Assembly (NCBI RefSeq): GCF_039592695.1
Contig: NZ_JBBUTK010000001.1
Coordinates: forward strand, 744,001-808,000
Source: Flagellimonas_A sp039592695
GTDB taxonomy: Bacteria > Bacteroidota > Bacteroidia > Flavobacteriales > Flavobacteriaceae
DNA: 64,000 nucleotides
Direction: 5' to 3'
Below, piece by piece: positions 51,175-61,639 of this stretch. The first letter of the stretch is position 1. Every line of letters starts with the position of its first letter. The position numbers and the translations under genes were made by a program. The notes beneath the pieces are model-generated. The model worked only from the letters and a program-made list of their open reading frames with translations. It did no database searches and had not been told where the DNA came from.

Positions 51175-53153
51175 TAAAGAATTTGGTGCCGCTGATACTA
51201 CTATTTATTACGATGTCTACCATCGGATATGCCCAGTCGGACGAAAATCCTGCTCTGTGGAGCCATGAAGTGAAAAAGATATCTGATACGGAACACGATT
51301 TGATTTTCAAGGCGAAAATCCATGAGGGTTGGCACATCTATTCGCAATACACGGCCGAGGGCGGGTCCATGCCCAGTGAATTTACTTTTGAGAAAGCTGG
51401 TGTGGATTATGAACTGCTTGGGAAAACCAAAGAGAGTGAAACGATAACCGAGTACAGCGATATTTTTGAAGTGGACGAAACCTTTTTCAAAAAGGAAGCC
51501 ATTTTTACCCAGCGCATAAAATTGCTTGACCCAGAGGTAAAACAGGTAACCGTAAACCTCTTTTATCAAATCTGTAAAGAAGTCTGTATACCAAAAGATG
51601 TGGTATTTCAGATTACATTGGATGGAAGCCAATTTGCCGCTACTGCCCAAACCATTGACGAGCGAAGCGCCGCCATGGGCAAGGCCCTGAAGATTGATTT
51701 GAAGAACAAGGGGCTGTTGACACGGGGTTCGCTCTCAGGACCAACGGCTGGTTCTGGTCTCTGGATGATTTTTGGCCTGGGCTTTTTGGGTGGTTTGATC
51801 GCTATATTGACCCCATGTGTGTTTCCATTGATACCATTGACGGTATCATTTTTCACAAAGCATACCGGCAATCGCACAAAAGGGGTCAAAAATGCCTTAT
51901 TGTATGGCTTTTTTATCGTGTTGATCTATTTTTTGTTGAGCCTGCCATTTCATCTTTTTGATTCCATTGACTCACAGATTCTCAATACCATTGCCACCAA
52001 CATTTGGCTCAACATTTTCTTTTTCGTGGTCTTTGTGTTTTTTGCGTTTTCGTTCTTTGGCTATTATGAACTCACGCTGCCCAGCTCTTGGGCCAATAAA
52101 TTGGATTCGGCCTCAGCGAAAGTAGGAGGAGGGTTGGGTGTATTCTTTATGGCATTGACCCTGGCCATTGTCTCATTTTCATGTACGGGTCCGATTCTAG
52201 GCGGACTGTTGGGGAGCACCACCTTGGCTGAGGGAAATATCGCGGTGAATCTCTCTGCCGGTATGACAGGCTTTGGCCTCGCCTTGGCACTGCCCTTTGC
52301 TCTGTTTGCCCTATTTCCGGCATGGTTGAATTCACTGCCTAAGTCTGGTGGATGGATGACTACCGTAAAAGTGACTCTCGGATTCTTAGAATTGGCCTTA
52401 GCCTTCAAATTTCTATCCAATGCCGACTTGGTGGGCAATTGGGGCATTTTTAAGCGCGAAATCTTTTTGGCCATTTGGATCGTGCTGTTCATACTATTGG
52501 CACTGTACCTTTTTGGCATATTTCGCTTTCCACATGACGGGCCAAGACAAAAACTCTCTTTGGGAAGGAAGGCCACAGGGGTTTTAAGTGCTGCATTTGC
52601 CGTGTATCTGATACTTGGGTTGACGGGCACGACCCATTTAAAATTATTGAGCGGTTTTACGCCCCCTGACTTTTACAGTGTTAAGGTAACGGATAGTGAT
52701 TGCCCTTTGGGATTAGATTGCTTTAAGGATTTTGACGCTGGTGTTGCCCATGCCCAAGCTGAGAACAAGCCGATTTTGCTCGATTTTACCGGATGGGCCT
52801 GTGCCAACTGCCGAAAAATGGAAGAAAAGGTGTGGAGCGACCCGAGAATTTATCCCTTGCTTCGTGATGACTATGTTTTGATATCACTTTATGTTGATGA
52901 CCGAAAACAGCTTCCTGAAAGTGAACAGTTTGATTTTCAATATCCTTCTGGAAGGATTAAATCCATAGAAACTGTCGGACAAAAATGGGGCACCTTTCAG
53001 ACCATTAACTTTAACGCAGCCTCTCAGCCGTATTATGTTTTGTTGTCACCTGATTTAGAAATCCTTAACGAAGCTGTGCAATACGTAGATTCTGAAACGT
53101 ATGAAGAATGGTTGAAATCTGGGCTTGATCGGTATCAATTAACAATGAAATAA
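51171..53153 (+). CDS. dsbD: Thiol:disulfide interchange protein DsbD
   Basis: A 660-residue inner-membrane electron carrier that takes electrons from thioredoxin to periplasmic disulfides. Signal peptide, an N-terminal DsbD-alpha-like domain (about 25-170, QICKEVCIPKDVVF), eight membrane segments (about 200-470) with ILTPCVFPLIPLTV and FSCTGPILGG, and a C-terminal thioredoxin domain with DFTGWACANCRKMEEKVW. A periplasmic reductant for the TlpA-like lipoprotein family is plausible. The start overlaps tilS by 4 bases. Confidence 0.94.
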   Translation: MIKNLVPLILLFITMSTIGYAQSDENPALWSHEVKKISDTEHDLIFKAKIHEGWHIYSQYTAEGGSMPSEFTFEKAGVDYELLGKTKESETITEYSDIFEVDETFFKKEAIFTQRIKLLDPEVKQVTVNLFYQICKEVCIPKDVVFQITLDGSQFAATAQTIDERSAAMGKALKIDLKNKGLLTRGSLSGPTAGSGLWMIFGLGFLGGLIAILTPCVFPLIPLTVSFFTKHTGNRTKGVKNALLYGFFIVLIYFLLSLPFHLFDSIDSQILNTIATNIWLNIFFFVVFVFFAFSFFGYYELTLPSSWANKLDSASAKVGGGLGVFFMALTLAIVSFSCTGPILGGLLGSTTLAEGNIAVNLSAGMTGFGLALALPFALFALFPAWLNSLPKSGGWMTTVKVTLGFLELALAFKFLSNADLVGNWGIFKREIFLAIWIVLFILLALYLFGIFRFPHDGPRQKLSLGRKATGVLSAAFAVYLILGLTGTTHLKLLSGFTPPDFYSVKVTDSDCPLGLDCFKDFDAGVAHAQAENKPILLDFTGWACANCRKMEEKVWSDPRIYPLLRDDYVLISLYVDDRKQLPESEQFDFQYPSGRIKSIETVGQKWGTFQTINFNAASQPYYVLLSPDLEILNEAVQYVDSETYEEWLKSGLDRYQLTMK

Positions 53154-53184
53154 GTAATTTAGGACCAATTATCAACCGCCCCCA

Positions 53185-55587
53185 ATGAAAAAACTCAAAA
53201 AAGTGCTTTGGGTCATCCTTGGCCTTGTCGCACTTCTCATTTTCTCTTTCTTTATTTTTCTGAATACGTTGACACCCACTTATGAAGGCGAGAAAGAATT
53301 GAAATCGCTTTCAACCGATGTCGAGGTATATTTTGACACCTATGGCATTCCCCATATTTATGGCCAAAACGAGAGCGATACCTTTAGGGCGCTCGGCTAT
53401 GTGCATGCCCAAGACCGCTTATGGCAGATGGAACTGCTGCGTAGAATCGCCAAAGGCCGTTTATCAGAAGTCTTTGGTGAAAAACTGATTAAAACCGATA
53501 AATTCTTTCTGGCTTTGGGCATTGATGAGAATACCCAAAAAGTTTTGAAAGGGTTGGATAAAAATTCTGAAGCGGTAGTGCTTGCAGAAGCCTATCTTGA
53601 TGGCATCAACCAGTTCATTGAAGATGGCCCGACACCTGTGGAGTTTTACCTAACGGGATTGGACAAAGAATCCTTCACTCTTGAAGATGTCTACAATACA
53701 GTGGGTTACATGGCCTTTAGTTTTGCCATGGCCCATAAAACGGACCCGCTGCTCACTAATCTCAAAAATCAATGGGGAGAAGCCTACATGAACGATTTGG
53801 CCATTGCATCTGACACTTCAACCGTGTGGATACGGAACCATAACCCAAAAAAACTGGATTCAGTCGCTTCAACTATCACAGCCCTTACGACAGAAGCACT
53901 TGAGCATTTGCCCGTGCCACAGTTTGAGGGCAGCAACAGTTGGGTCATTGCCCCTGAAAAGACAAAGAATGGCAAAGTCATCTTGGCGAATGACCCGCAC
54001 ATTGGTTTTGCCCAACCTTCGGTTTGGTACGAAGCGCATGTGAGCACACCTACCTATGAGAAATATGGATACCATTTGGCGGGAGTGCCTTTTCCATTGC
54101 TGGGGCACGATCGTAAGCTGGCTTATGGGCTGACCATGTTTCAAAATGATGACATGAACTTTTATTACGAAGAACCCCATCCATCCGATAGCACAAAATA
54201 CAAGACCGAAAAAGGATGGGCCGATTACGAATATGTAAATAAAACAATCAATGTCAAGGATGGTGAGACTGTTCAATTTACCTACAAAAAGACACGCCAT
54301 GGCCCCATTCTTAATGGCATTGCAGACCAAGTTACCGCTGGGCAACCTGTGGCCATGTCATGGGTGTACACCAGCTTTGATGACCATGAAGTACTTCAGG
54401 CACTGTACGGTCTTTCGCATGCGACCAATATCACTGAATTTCAGGATGCACTGCCAAAGATTCATGCTCCCGGGCTGAATGTGATGTACGGTGATGCAGA
54501 AGGCAATGTGGCATGGTGGGCATCGGCAAAATTGTATAAGATGCCCGATAGCCTGTCAACAAAGTTCTTTCTGAACGGTGCTTCAGGTGAACAAGAACCA
54601 CTTCGTTATTTGGATTTTTCTGAAAATCCGCAAGCTATCAATCCCCCTTGGGGCTATGTCTATTCCGCCAATAACCAACCCGACAGCATTGCCGGAATGT
54701 TGTATCCTGGCTACTACTTGCCCGAGAACAGGGCAAGGCGTATTGTCAATTTGTTGGAAGCAAAAAATGATTGGGATTTGGCCTCGACAAAAGAAATGGT
54801 TTTGGATGTAACTTCCACAGTGAACACTGTGATCCTTGCCGAATTACTGAAATCAATGCAGGTACAGGATATTAAAGAAGAGCAGGTCAAGTTATTGGAT
54901 ATCCTTCAGAAATGGGAGGGCGATTACCCGTTGAACTCCATTGCGGGCACGTTCTACCACCGTTGTGAATATTTTGTGCTGAAGAACACCTTTGAAGACG
55001 AAATGGGTGCTGAGCAATTCAAGCAATTTCTTTCGACCCACCTTGTAAAGCGGCATATTGCCAAAGGCGCCATGATGGAAGAAGGGTATTGGTGGGATGA
55101 TGCCACCACAGAAGACATTAAAGAAACGCGATATGACATTGTACTTAAATCGTTCTTACAGGCCTACCAATCCTTAGAAAAAGACTTTGGCCCCAAGGTT
55201 TCTGACTGGCAATGGCACAAAGTACACACCTTAGAGCATAAACACCCCATTGGTGAGGTGGCATCACTTAGAAAATATTTCAATGTGGGGCCGTTTTCAG
55301 TGCATGGTAGCCGCGAGGTCATCAACAACATGGCATTTCCTTATGATAGCACACTGCATTATCGGGTAAGTTCTGGCCCCTCAACACGAAGAATCATTGA
55401 CTTTTCAGATATTGAGAACAGTATGGGTATTCTCCCAACTGGGCAATCCGGGAACCCGTTAAGCAAACATTACAAAGATCAGGCAGAAATGTATATCAAG
55501 GGCGAATTCCGCACAATGATGATGAATGAAAAAGAGATAAAAGAGGCTTCAGAAGACATATTTATTTTCAAACCAAAGAAAAGATAA
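53185..55587 (+). CDS. Penicillin acylase family N-terminal nucleophile hydrolase
   Basis: An 800-residue exported amidase. A membrane-spanning signal (about 5-27) is followed by the A chain with YGIPHIYGQNESDTFRALGYVHAQDRLWQME. Ser250 in EGSNSWVIAPEKT is the catalytic nucleophile that becomes free when the precursor self-cleaves. Later family blocks include HIGFAQPSVWYEAH, VMYGDAEGNVAWW, and the C-terminal YRVSSGPSTRRIIDFSD. Could cleave acyl-homoserine lactones, penicillins or other amides. It stands 32 bases after dsbD. Confidence 0.9.
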   Translation: MKKLKKVLWVILGLVALLIFSFFIFLNTLTPTYEGEKELKSLSTDVEVYFDTYGIPHIYGQNESDTFRALGYVHAQDRLWQMELLRRIAKGRLSEVFGEKLIKTDKFFLALGIDENTQKVLKGLDKNSEAVVLAEAYLDGINQFIEDGPTPVEFYLTGLDKESFTLEDVYNTVGYMAFSFAMAHKTDPLLTNLKNQWGEAYMNDLAIASDTSTVWIRNHNPKKLDSVASTITALTTEALEHLPVPQFEGSNSWVIAPEKTKNGKVILANDPHIGFAQPSVWYEAHVSTPTYEKYGYHLAGVPFPLLGHDRKLAYGLTMFQNDDMNFYYEEPHPSDSTKYKTEKGWADYEYVNKTINVKDGETVQFTYKKTRHGPILNGIADQVTAGQPVAMSWVYTSFDDHEVLQALYGLSHATNITEFQDALPKIHAPGLNVMYGDAEGNVAWWASAKLYKMPDSLSTKFFLNGASGEQEPLRYLDFSENPQAINPPWGYVYSANNQPDSIAGMLYPGYYLPENRARRIVNLLEAKNDWDLASTKEMVLDVTSTVNTVILAELLKSMQVQDIKEEQVKLLDILQKWEGDYPLNSIAGTFYHRCEYFVLKNTFEDEMGAEQFKQFLSTHLVKRHIAKGAMMEEGYWWDDATTEDIKETRYDIVLKSFLQAYQSLEKDFGPKVSDWQWHKVHTLEHKHPIGEVASLRKYFNVGPFSVHGSREVINNMAFPYDSTLHYRVSSGPSTRRIIDFSDIENSMGILPTGQSGNPLSKHYKDQAEMYIKGEFRTMMMNEKEIKEASEDIFIFKPKKR

Positions 55588-55673
55588 TTTGTCGTTGCAT
55601 TTCTATTTTGTATTTTGGGCTTGACTAATGAACATACATTTTCACTGCTTTTCCCGCAAAAAATTGCTTTACA

Positions 55674-56423
55674 ATCAATAAGAAGGTTACGAACAAGTAT
55701 TTTTTATTTCTGTCTCTCTTGCTCTATGGCCAATTGACCGCACAATTGCCCACTTACCAAGCTACAATCTTGAAAGAGTTTGATGATAGGGTAGGTATAG
55801 CGAATACCTCACTCTATAACGGTATTGAACTAGCCGCGAAATACCGCTTGGCAAATGATGAAGACCACCCTTACTATGGAAATCAAGACTTTGTGAATGG
55901 TTCAATTTTTTATGATGGCTCTTATTTTTCTGATGTTAAATTGAAACTCAATGTTTATGAAAATGAGCTCCTGACAAAAATTGAACATGAGCTGAGCAGT
56001 GGTACCTTAATCTTGATAAAAAACAAGGTTGATAGGTTTTATATGTATAGCAAGGAGTACACTTTTTTAAATTTTAAAGAAAACGGCGTTGACTTTGAAG
56101 GATATTGCGAGGTTCTGTTTGAATCTAAAAATATGGTGTTGCTAAAGAAATACAATAAAAAGCGATTTCAACTTCTAAGAGAGGGCAATGTTTTTTACGA
56201 ATTTAAAAATGCCAAAAGCCAATATATATTAAAGTTCTTGAACAGCCATTATTTGATTAAAAACCCAAGTGATTTCAAGAACATCTTTCCAGAATTTAAG
56301 GAAGAATACAGATTATATTTTAATAAAAGATTGTACAAAAACGATAAGGATTCACATCTGGTATCATTGGTAGGCAAAATGAATGATTTCTATCGCAAAC
56401 AAAGAGAAATAATTCAAGAATGA
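55674..56423 (+). CDS. Exported protein of unknown function, no ordinary start codon
   Basis: The mature part is about 230 residues with mixed strands and helices (TLILIKNKVDRFYMYSKEYTFLNF), no known family. A perfect signal peptide is readable upstream as NKKVTNKYFLFLSLLLYGQLTAQ, ending at about 55742, but its frame has no ATG, GTG or TTG: the first ordinary start is TTG at 55719, inside the hydrophobic core. ATC at 55674 or ATT at 55638 could serve, back to a stop at 55629-55631. A TTTTG and TACATTTT pair about 18 bases apart near 55610-55640 may be the promoter. Its stop overlaps the receptor start (ATGA). It heads a five-gene operon. Confidence 0.72.
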   Translation: MNKKVTNKYFLFLSLLLYGQLTAQLPTYQATILKEFDDRVGIANTSLYNGIELAAKYRLANDEDHPYYGNQDFVNGSIFYDGSYFSDVKLKLNVYENELLTKIEHELSSGTLILIKNKVDRFYMYSKEYTFLNFKENGVDFEGYCEVLFESKNMVLLKKYNKKRFQLLREGNVFYEFKNAKSQYILKFLNSHYLIKNPSDFKNIFPEFKEEYRLYFNKRLYKNDKDSHLVSLVGKMNDFYRKQREIIQE

Positions 56424-59188
56424 GGATTTTTATTATAATGCTGTCGGTGCTTTGCACTTTTTCATCGCTTATAGCACAAGAAAATCCAGAGCGTATCTCC
56501 CTTTCATTTGAAAATGAGGCTCTTGAAAAAGTCTTGTTGGATATTGAAGAAAAAACAAACTACCGTTTTTATTATTCCAGACAATGGCTTTCAGACATCA
56601 AAGTAAGCGGAATCTTTTCTGATGCAGATGTAACTGAGATTCTAGATGCTGTATTGAATAAAACAGTTTTAAATTTTTATGTTCTCGGCAGCAAAATCAT
56701 CCTTACCCAGAACAATCTCATATATGATGAATTGCCCGATGGTTTCTTCGGTGTTGGTAAGGATACGGTGGAGCATGAAGAGCAAGAGATCACCAATATT
56801 CCCCAAGCTCCCATTTTGGTGAATGAAAAGGTCAAAACCCAAAAAAGGGTGGAAACCTATCGAATAGGGAAGGAAACAGACTATGATAATAAATCAAAGT
56901 ATGCCTTATCAGGGTATGTAAAGAATGCAAAGACAAACAATCCGATACCAGATCTCTCCATACTTTTAAAAGACGCAAAAACTGGCGTGGTGACAGATGA
57001 TGAAGGCTACTATTCAATTTTGCTGCCCCCCGGTCTTAATTTGCTTGAGACACGCTCACTGGGTATTGAAAATATTTTTATAAGGGTAATCATTTACAAT
57101 GATGGAGCACTAAACTTGACATTGAATGAAGAGGTTGAACAGCTTGATGAGGTAGTGTTGAGTGCAGATATTTATGAAAATGTGGAAGAAACCGACACCG
57201 GAGTGGAAGAAATTGACATTGAGGAATCAAAAAACATTCCTTTAGTACTTGGGGAGAGGGATGTTCTTAGGGTCGCCACCAATTTACCGGGCATTTCAAC
57301 CGCAGGTGAGGGTTCGGCCGGTTTCAATGTTAGAGGAGGCAAATCGGATCAAAACCTAATTTTATTCGATGATGCCGTACTGTACAGCCCACAACACTTT
57401 TTTGGTATTTTTTCTGCATTGAACCCATTTGTGCTGGGCAGTGCGACAATCTATAAGGGCAGTATACCAATCGAATATGGTGGTAGGCTATCATCGGTAT
57501 TTGATTTGACCACAAAAGAGGTGGAAAAAGAAAAATTTTCTGGTGAGGGATCCGTTGGGCCCGTCACGGCAAACTTAGCAGTCGAGGTTCCTGTAATCAA
57601 CGAAAAGGCCAGTGTAATGCTTGCGGGAAGGGGGGCGTACTCTAATTGGATTTTGCGCTCTTTAAACGATGAGTCGCTTAACGATAGTGAAGCTTCTTTT
57701 TATGATGCAACCATTGTGTACGAGCATAAAATCAATGAGAATAATCAGGTTAAAGCGACTGGCTATCTGAGCAGGGATGACTTTAGTATTACCTCTGACT
57801 CATTGTATGTGTATGATAACAAGCTTTTGTCCCTCAATTGGAATCACCAATTTAAAACCAAAACAAGCCTCGATTTGAATTTTGCTTATAGCCAATATGG
57901 TTTTGGCATCGAATTCGATGGTGATGCGAACAATGATTTTGAGTTAGGTTACAAAGTGCAAGAAACAGGGTTTAGGGCAAAATTCAAGAGTTTGGTATCG
58001 CCGAGTGTTTCGTTGGATTATGGAATATCGAGCAAGTTATATGGCATACGTCCAGGAGATTTAGAACCTAAGGGAGGTGAATCTTCCGTAGAGCGGCTAT
58101 CCATTCCAAAAGAGCAGGCACTCGAATCTTCAGCTTTTATATCCTCTACAATTGACATAAATGATAAATTAAGTATTGATATCGGTGGCAGGCTCAATAT
58201 TTTTAATGCTTTGGGCCCCAGCACGCAATTTGTCTATGATGAAAATGCCCCAAGAGGTGAAGAGACAGTGGTTGACACGTTGCAATTTGATGATAATGAA
58301 GTCATAAAAACCTATATCGGGCCAGAATTGCGTGTTTCAGGCCGATATTTGCTGAGCGAAAGCCTATCCGTTAAAGCCTCTCTCAACAACTCATACCAAT
58401 ACATACATAGATTATCGAACAATACCACGGTCTCACCTATTGACACATGGAAGTTGTCAGATTTAAATATAGAGCCACAAATGGCATATCAGGCTTCTTT
58501 GGGTCTTTATAAGAACATTAATTCGAATAAGTACGAAATCAGTTTAGAAGGTTTTTATAAGACTTCTGATAATATATTGGATTTCAAAACAGGTTCTCAG
58601 ATTCTGCTCAACGAGAATATCGAGCGAGAGGTACTTCAAGGTGATGGTAAAGCTTATGGAGTTGAATTTCTCATCCGAAAAAACCAGGGCAAGCTAAATG
58701 GATGGCTGGGCTACACCTATTCAAGGTCGTTTATCAAATTAGACAGCGAGTTTGATGAAGAGCGCGTCAACAACGGCGAGTTTTTTCCGTCAAATTTTGA
58801 TAAACCCCATGATATTAGTCTCATTGCAAACTATAAATTCACCAGAAGGTTTAGTTTATCCACAAATTTTGTGTATCAAACTGGTCGACCGGTCACCTTT
58901 CCTATTGGTAATTTTAATTTTGGTGGATCTAATTTTGTGGCCTTCAGTGACCGAAACCAATTTAGAATTCCTGATTTCTACCGATTAGATCTAGGTTTCA
59001 ATATTGAAGGCAATCACAAGAAAAATAAATTGGCCCATAGCTTCTGGACGATTTCTGTATACAATGTTCTGGGCAGAAACAATCCCTATTCAGTGTTTTT
59101 TGTGACCGAGCAGGGCGAAATAAAGGCATTGCAGAGTTCAATTTTTGCCATTCCGGTACCCTCTATAACCTATAATTTCAAGTTTTGA
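56420..59188 (+). CDS. TonB-dependent receptor with STN and carboxypeptidase-regulatory domains
   Basis: A 922-residue outer-membrane transporter. Signal peptide (1-20), an STN secretin/TonB short domain (about 25-95, ISLSFENEALEKVLLDIEEKTNYRFYYS), a linker, a carboxypeptidase D regulatory-like domain (about 160-240), a plug (about 270-380, LGERDVLRVATNLPG and GFNVRGGKSDQNLILFDDAVLY) and a beta-barrel ending in aromatic Phe (SITYNFKF). STN domains often signal to FecR, but no FecR or sigma gene is adjacent. No SusD. Followed by DUF4249 genes, a common but unexplained pairing. Substrate unknown. Confidence 0.92.
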   Translation: MRIFIIMLSVLCTFSSLIAQENPERISLSFENEALEKVLLDIEEKTNYRFYYSRQWLSDIKVSGIFSDADVTEILDAVLNKTVLNFYVLGSKIILTQNNLIYDELPDGFFGVGKDTVEHEEQEITNIPQAPILVNEKVKTQKRVETYRIGKETDYDNKSKYALSGYVKNAKTNNPIPDLSILLKDAKTGVVTDDEGYYSILLPPGLNLLETRSLGIENIFIRVIIYNDGALNLTLNEEVEQLDEVVLSADIYENVEETDTGVEEIDIEESKNIPLVLGERDVLRVATNLPGISTAGEGSAGFNVRGGKSDQNLILFDDAVLYSPQHFFGIFSALNPFVLGSATIYKGSIPIEYGGRLSSVFDLTTKEVEKEKFSGEGSVGPVTANLAVEVPVINEKASVMLAGRGAYSNWILRSLNDESLNDSEASFYDATIVYEHKINENNQVKATGYLSRDDFSITSDSLYVYDNKLLSLNWNHQFKTKTSLDLNFAYSQYGFGIEFDGDANNDFELGYKVQETGFRAKFKSLVSPSVSLDYGISSKLYGIRPGDLEPKGGESSVERLSIPKEQALESSAFISSTIDINDKLSIDIGGRLNIFNALGPSTQFVYDENAPRGEETVVDTLQFDDNEVIKTYIGPELRVSGRYLLSESLSVKASLNNSYQYIHRLSNNTTVSPIDTWKLSDLNIEPQMAYQASLGLYKNINSNKYEISLEGFYKTSDNILDFKTGSQILLNENIEREVLQGDGKAYGVEFLIRKNQGKLNGWLGYTYSRSFIKLDSEFDEERVNNGEFFPSNFDKPHDISLIANYKFTRRFSLSTNFVYQTGRPVTFPIGNFNFGGSNFVAFSDRNQFRIPDFYRLDLGFNIEGNHKKNKLAHSFWTISVYNVLGRNNPYSVFFVTEQGEIKALQSSIFAIPVPSITYNFKF

Positions 59189-59194
59189 CATACA

Positions 59195-60421
59195 GTGCAG
59201 AAAAGAACAGCGACAATACTGAACGGTAGTACATTCGTGAAAAGAGCATTGTTATTTATTGCTTTTTTAAACCTCTATGGGTGTGTAGAGGAGTTTCAGG
59301 CAGAGAGTATAGCATTTGAAAGCATTTTGGTCGTAGAAGCTATGCTGACCGATGAATTTAAAAAACATGAAATCATATTATCAACAACGACACCCATTGA
59401 AAATGATTCAATAGCTCCAGAACGTGGGGCTTCTGTAAGTATTACAGACTCTAATCAACGGCAATACCTTTTTGAAGAGATTGAAGATGGAAAATATGTA
59501 TCAATAGAGGAGTTCAATGCTGAAGATGGCGTAGATTATCAATTAGACATTACCACCGCAGATGGAAGGTCATATCAATCAAATGAAAAACGAATAACGG
59601 CCACTGGGCAAGTTGATGAGGTGACAGCAAGGCGGGTTGTGAATGAAAACGGAACGGATGGTGTAGAAATACTGGCTACGGGCTCGGGCAACGGTGAAGG
59701 CCCCTTCTTTTTTCGCTATGAATTTGAAGAGACTTATCAAGTGATAGCACCTTTTGCGACAAGTCGTATTGACCTAGTGATTGTCTCTGAAAATCCACCT
59801 GTGTTAGAAACAGTGCCAAAGATGCAAGAAGAGCGGGTCTGCTATTCCAGCGGTGTGTCCAATTCCATCATATTGTCCAGTACCAATAATTTGATTGGAG
59901 ATGGAGTGACCAATACACCTGTCCATTTCATTCCAAATGACAACCCGATATTACGGTTCAGGTATAGCATATTGGTAAAACAATTCGTTCAGTCAAGAGA
60001 AATACAGGCATTTTATGAGACGTTGTCGACCATTTCAGATTTAGACAATCTTTTTGCACAGATACAGCCAGGTTTTGTTGAGGGCAACATATCATCGACA
60101 TCGGACCCCAACCAAAAGGTTTTAGGTTTTTTTGAGGTAGCTTCCGTAAGCTCTAAGCGTATTTTTTTTAATTACAGGGATATTTTTCCCGATGTTGATT
60201 TTCCCAGATATTTTGAGGATTGTGTTTTCAGAGAGTTTCCTATAATGCCTGTAGGAGAAGAATTTGAAGAATTGAAAGTTTTACTTGGTCTTGGCTACAG
60301 ATTGGTCGCAATCAATGAAGGTTTCTTTAATAATGCTGTGAGCTATGAAATTGTCTCTCCTGCATGTGGCAATTGCAATAACTTAGGAACCAATGTGGTC
60401 CCTGATTTTTGGGAGGAATAG
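59195..60421 (+). CDS. DUF4249 lipoprotein, paralog 1
   Basis: A 408-residue protein with lipoprotein signal (RALLFIAFLNLYGC). Beta-rich body; the end reads CGNCNNLGTNVVPDFWEE. DUF4249 proteins follow TonB-dependent receptors in Bacteroidota; function unknown. GTG starts at 59195 and 59237 (closer to the signal) are possible. Similar to the next gene in every block (TPIENDSIAPERGASVSI / TPIENQANRPEENARIAI). Confidence 0.87.
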   Translation: MQKRTATILNGSTFVKRALLFIAFLNLYGCVEEFQAESIAFESILVVEAMLTDEFKKHEIILSTTTPIENDSIAPERGASVSITDSNQRQYLFEEIEDGKYVSIEEFNAEDGVDYQLDITTADGRSYQSNEKRITATGQVDEVTARRVVNENGTDGVEILATGSGNGEGPFFFRYEFEETYQVIAPFATSRIDLVIVSENPPVLETVPKMQEERVCYSSGVSNSIILSSTNNLIGDGVTNTPVHFIPNDNPILRFRYSILVKQFVQSREIQAFYETLSTISDLDNLFAQIQPGFVEGNISSTSDPNQKVLGFFEVASVSSKRIFFNYRDIFPDVDFPRYFEDCVFREFPIMPVGEEFEELKVLLGLGYRLVAINEGFFNNAVSYEIVSPACGNCNNLGTNVVPDFWEE

Positions 60422-61639
60422 ATGAGGATGAAAAGAAAATGTGACAGACTCAGGTTAGAACTATGTTTTTTTAAATCATTCAAGACATCAATGCTTTTTC
60501 TATTTCTAACAATGGCAAGCTGTATAGAAGAATTCGAGCCCGAAACAATAACTTTTGAGAATATACTTGTTGTAGAGGCCACATTAACCGATGAATTCGG
60601 TAGGCAAGAAATAGTATTGTCACGAACCACCCCCATAGAAAATCAAGCAAACCGACCAGAAGAAAATGCACGCATAGCAATTGTAGAGGGGTCTCAAAAT
60701 GAGTTTTTATTTGAAGAGGTCGCACCGGGCAACTATCTTTCTTTGCAATCATTTGCTGCTATTGAAAATGAGTCTTACCAATTGCAGATTGAAACTTCGG
60801 ACGGCAAAATATATAAGTCAAAACAAGAAAATATGCCCAGCACGGCAAATATAGATATGTTAAGTGTCTCAAGAAAAGTAAATGAAAATGGTACTGATGG
60901 GGTCGAAATCTCGGTAGATGGAAGCTCTGATAACAATGAAACAACATACTTTAGATATGAATATGAAGAGACCTATCAGATAATATCACCTTTCAATCCA
61001 TCAACGGATTTATTTGTGATTTCAGAAAACCCACCCTTGGTAGAAGAACGTCTACGAGAAAAACAAGATAGGGTTTGTTATAACACCACTTCATCCAATT
61101 CCATTATGATTGCCACGACCCAAGGACTTATAGAGAGTGAAATAACTAATTTCCCCATTCGATTCATTGCGAGTGACGATATTATTTTAAGAAATCGATA
61201 TAGCATAAACGTGAAACAGTTTACCCAGACTAGGCAAGCACATGCTTTTTATGAAAACCTGCAAGAGTTTTCAGATTTGGAAAGCGTTTTTGCCCAGACA
61301 CAAGCAGGTTTTATACAGGGTAATATAGAGGCTTTGGAAAACCCGAACGAAAAAGTTTTGGGGTATTTCGAAGTTTCGTCTGTTAGGTCACAAAGAGTTT
61401 TTTTTGATTTTAGGGATGTGTTTCCTGACATCAACTTCCCAGCTTTTGTAGCGGATTGTGGAAGTGATGCCATTGAGGGTGGGTTTTTGTTGAATGACCA
61501 AGAATTGGTCAACCTTTTGAATTCAGGAAATTTTCGTTTTGTTACTTTCGAATTTGGCGCATATTATTTGGCGCCAGCTGAATGTGTAGACTGTACTTTA
61601 TTGGGCACAAATATTGAACCTGAATTTTGGGAAGAATGA
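60422..61639 (+). CDS. DUF4249 lipoprotein, paralog 2
   Basis: A 405-residue tandem copy of the preceding protein. Lipoprotein signal (MLFLFLTMASC). The body aligns along its length with the first copy; the end is CVDCTLLGTNIEPEFWEE. The ATG directly follows the preceding stop codon (TAGATG). Sequence difference suggests an old duplication with possibly different roles. Confidence 0.87.
   Translation: MRMKRKCDRLRLELCFFKSFKTSMLFLFLTMASCIEEFEPETITFENILVVEATLTDEFGRQEIVLSRTTPIENQANRPEENARIAIVEGSQNEFLFEEVAPGNYLSLQSFAAIENESYQLQIETSDGKIYKSKQENMPSTANIDMLSVSRKVNENGTDGVEISVDGSSDNNETTYFRYEYEETYQIISPFNPSTDLFVISENPPLVEERLREKQDRVCYNTTSSNSIMIATTQGLIESEITNFPIRFIASDDIILRNRYSINVKQFTQTRQAHAFYENLQEFSDLESVFAQTQAGFIQGNIEALENPNEKVLGYFEVSSVRSQRVFFDFRDVFPDINFPAFVADCGSDAIEGGFLLNDQELVNLLNSGNFRFVTFEFGAYYLAPAECVDCTLLGTNIEPEFWEE

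Noticed and set aside
52064..52630. Minus-strand frame inside dsbD
   Set aside because: Antisense shadow, Pro-rich low-complexity composition.
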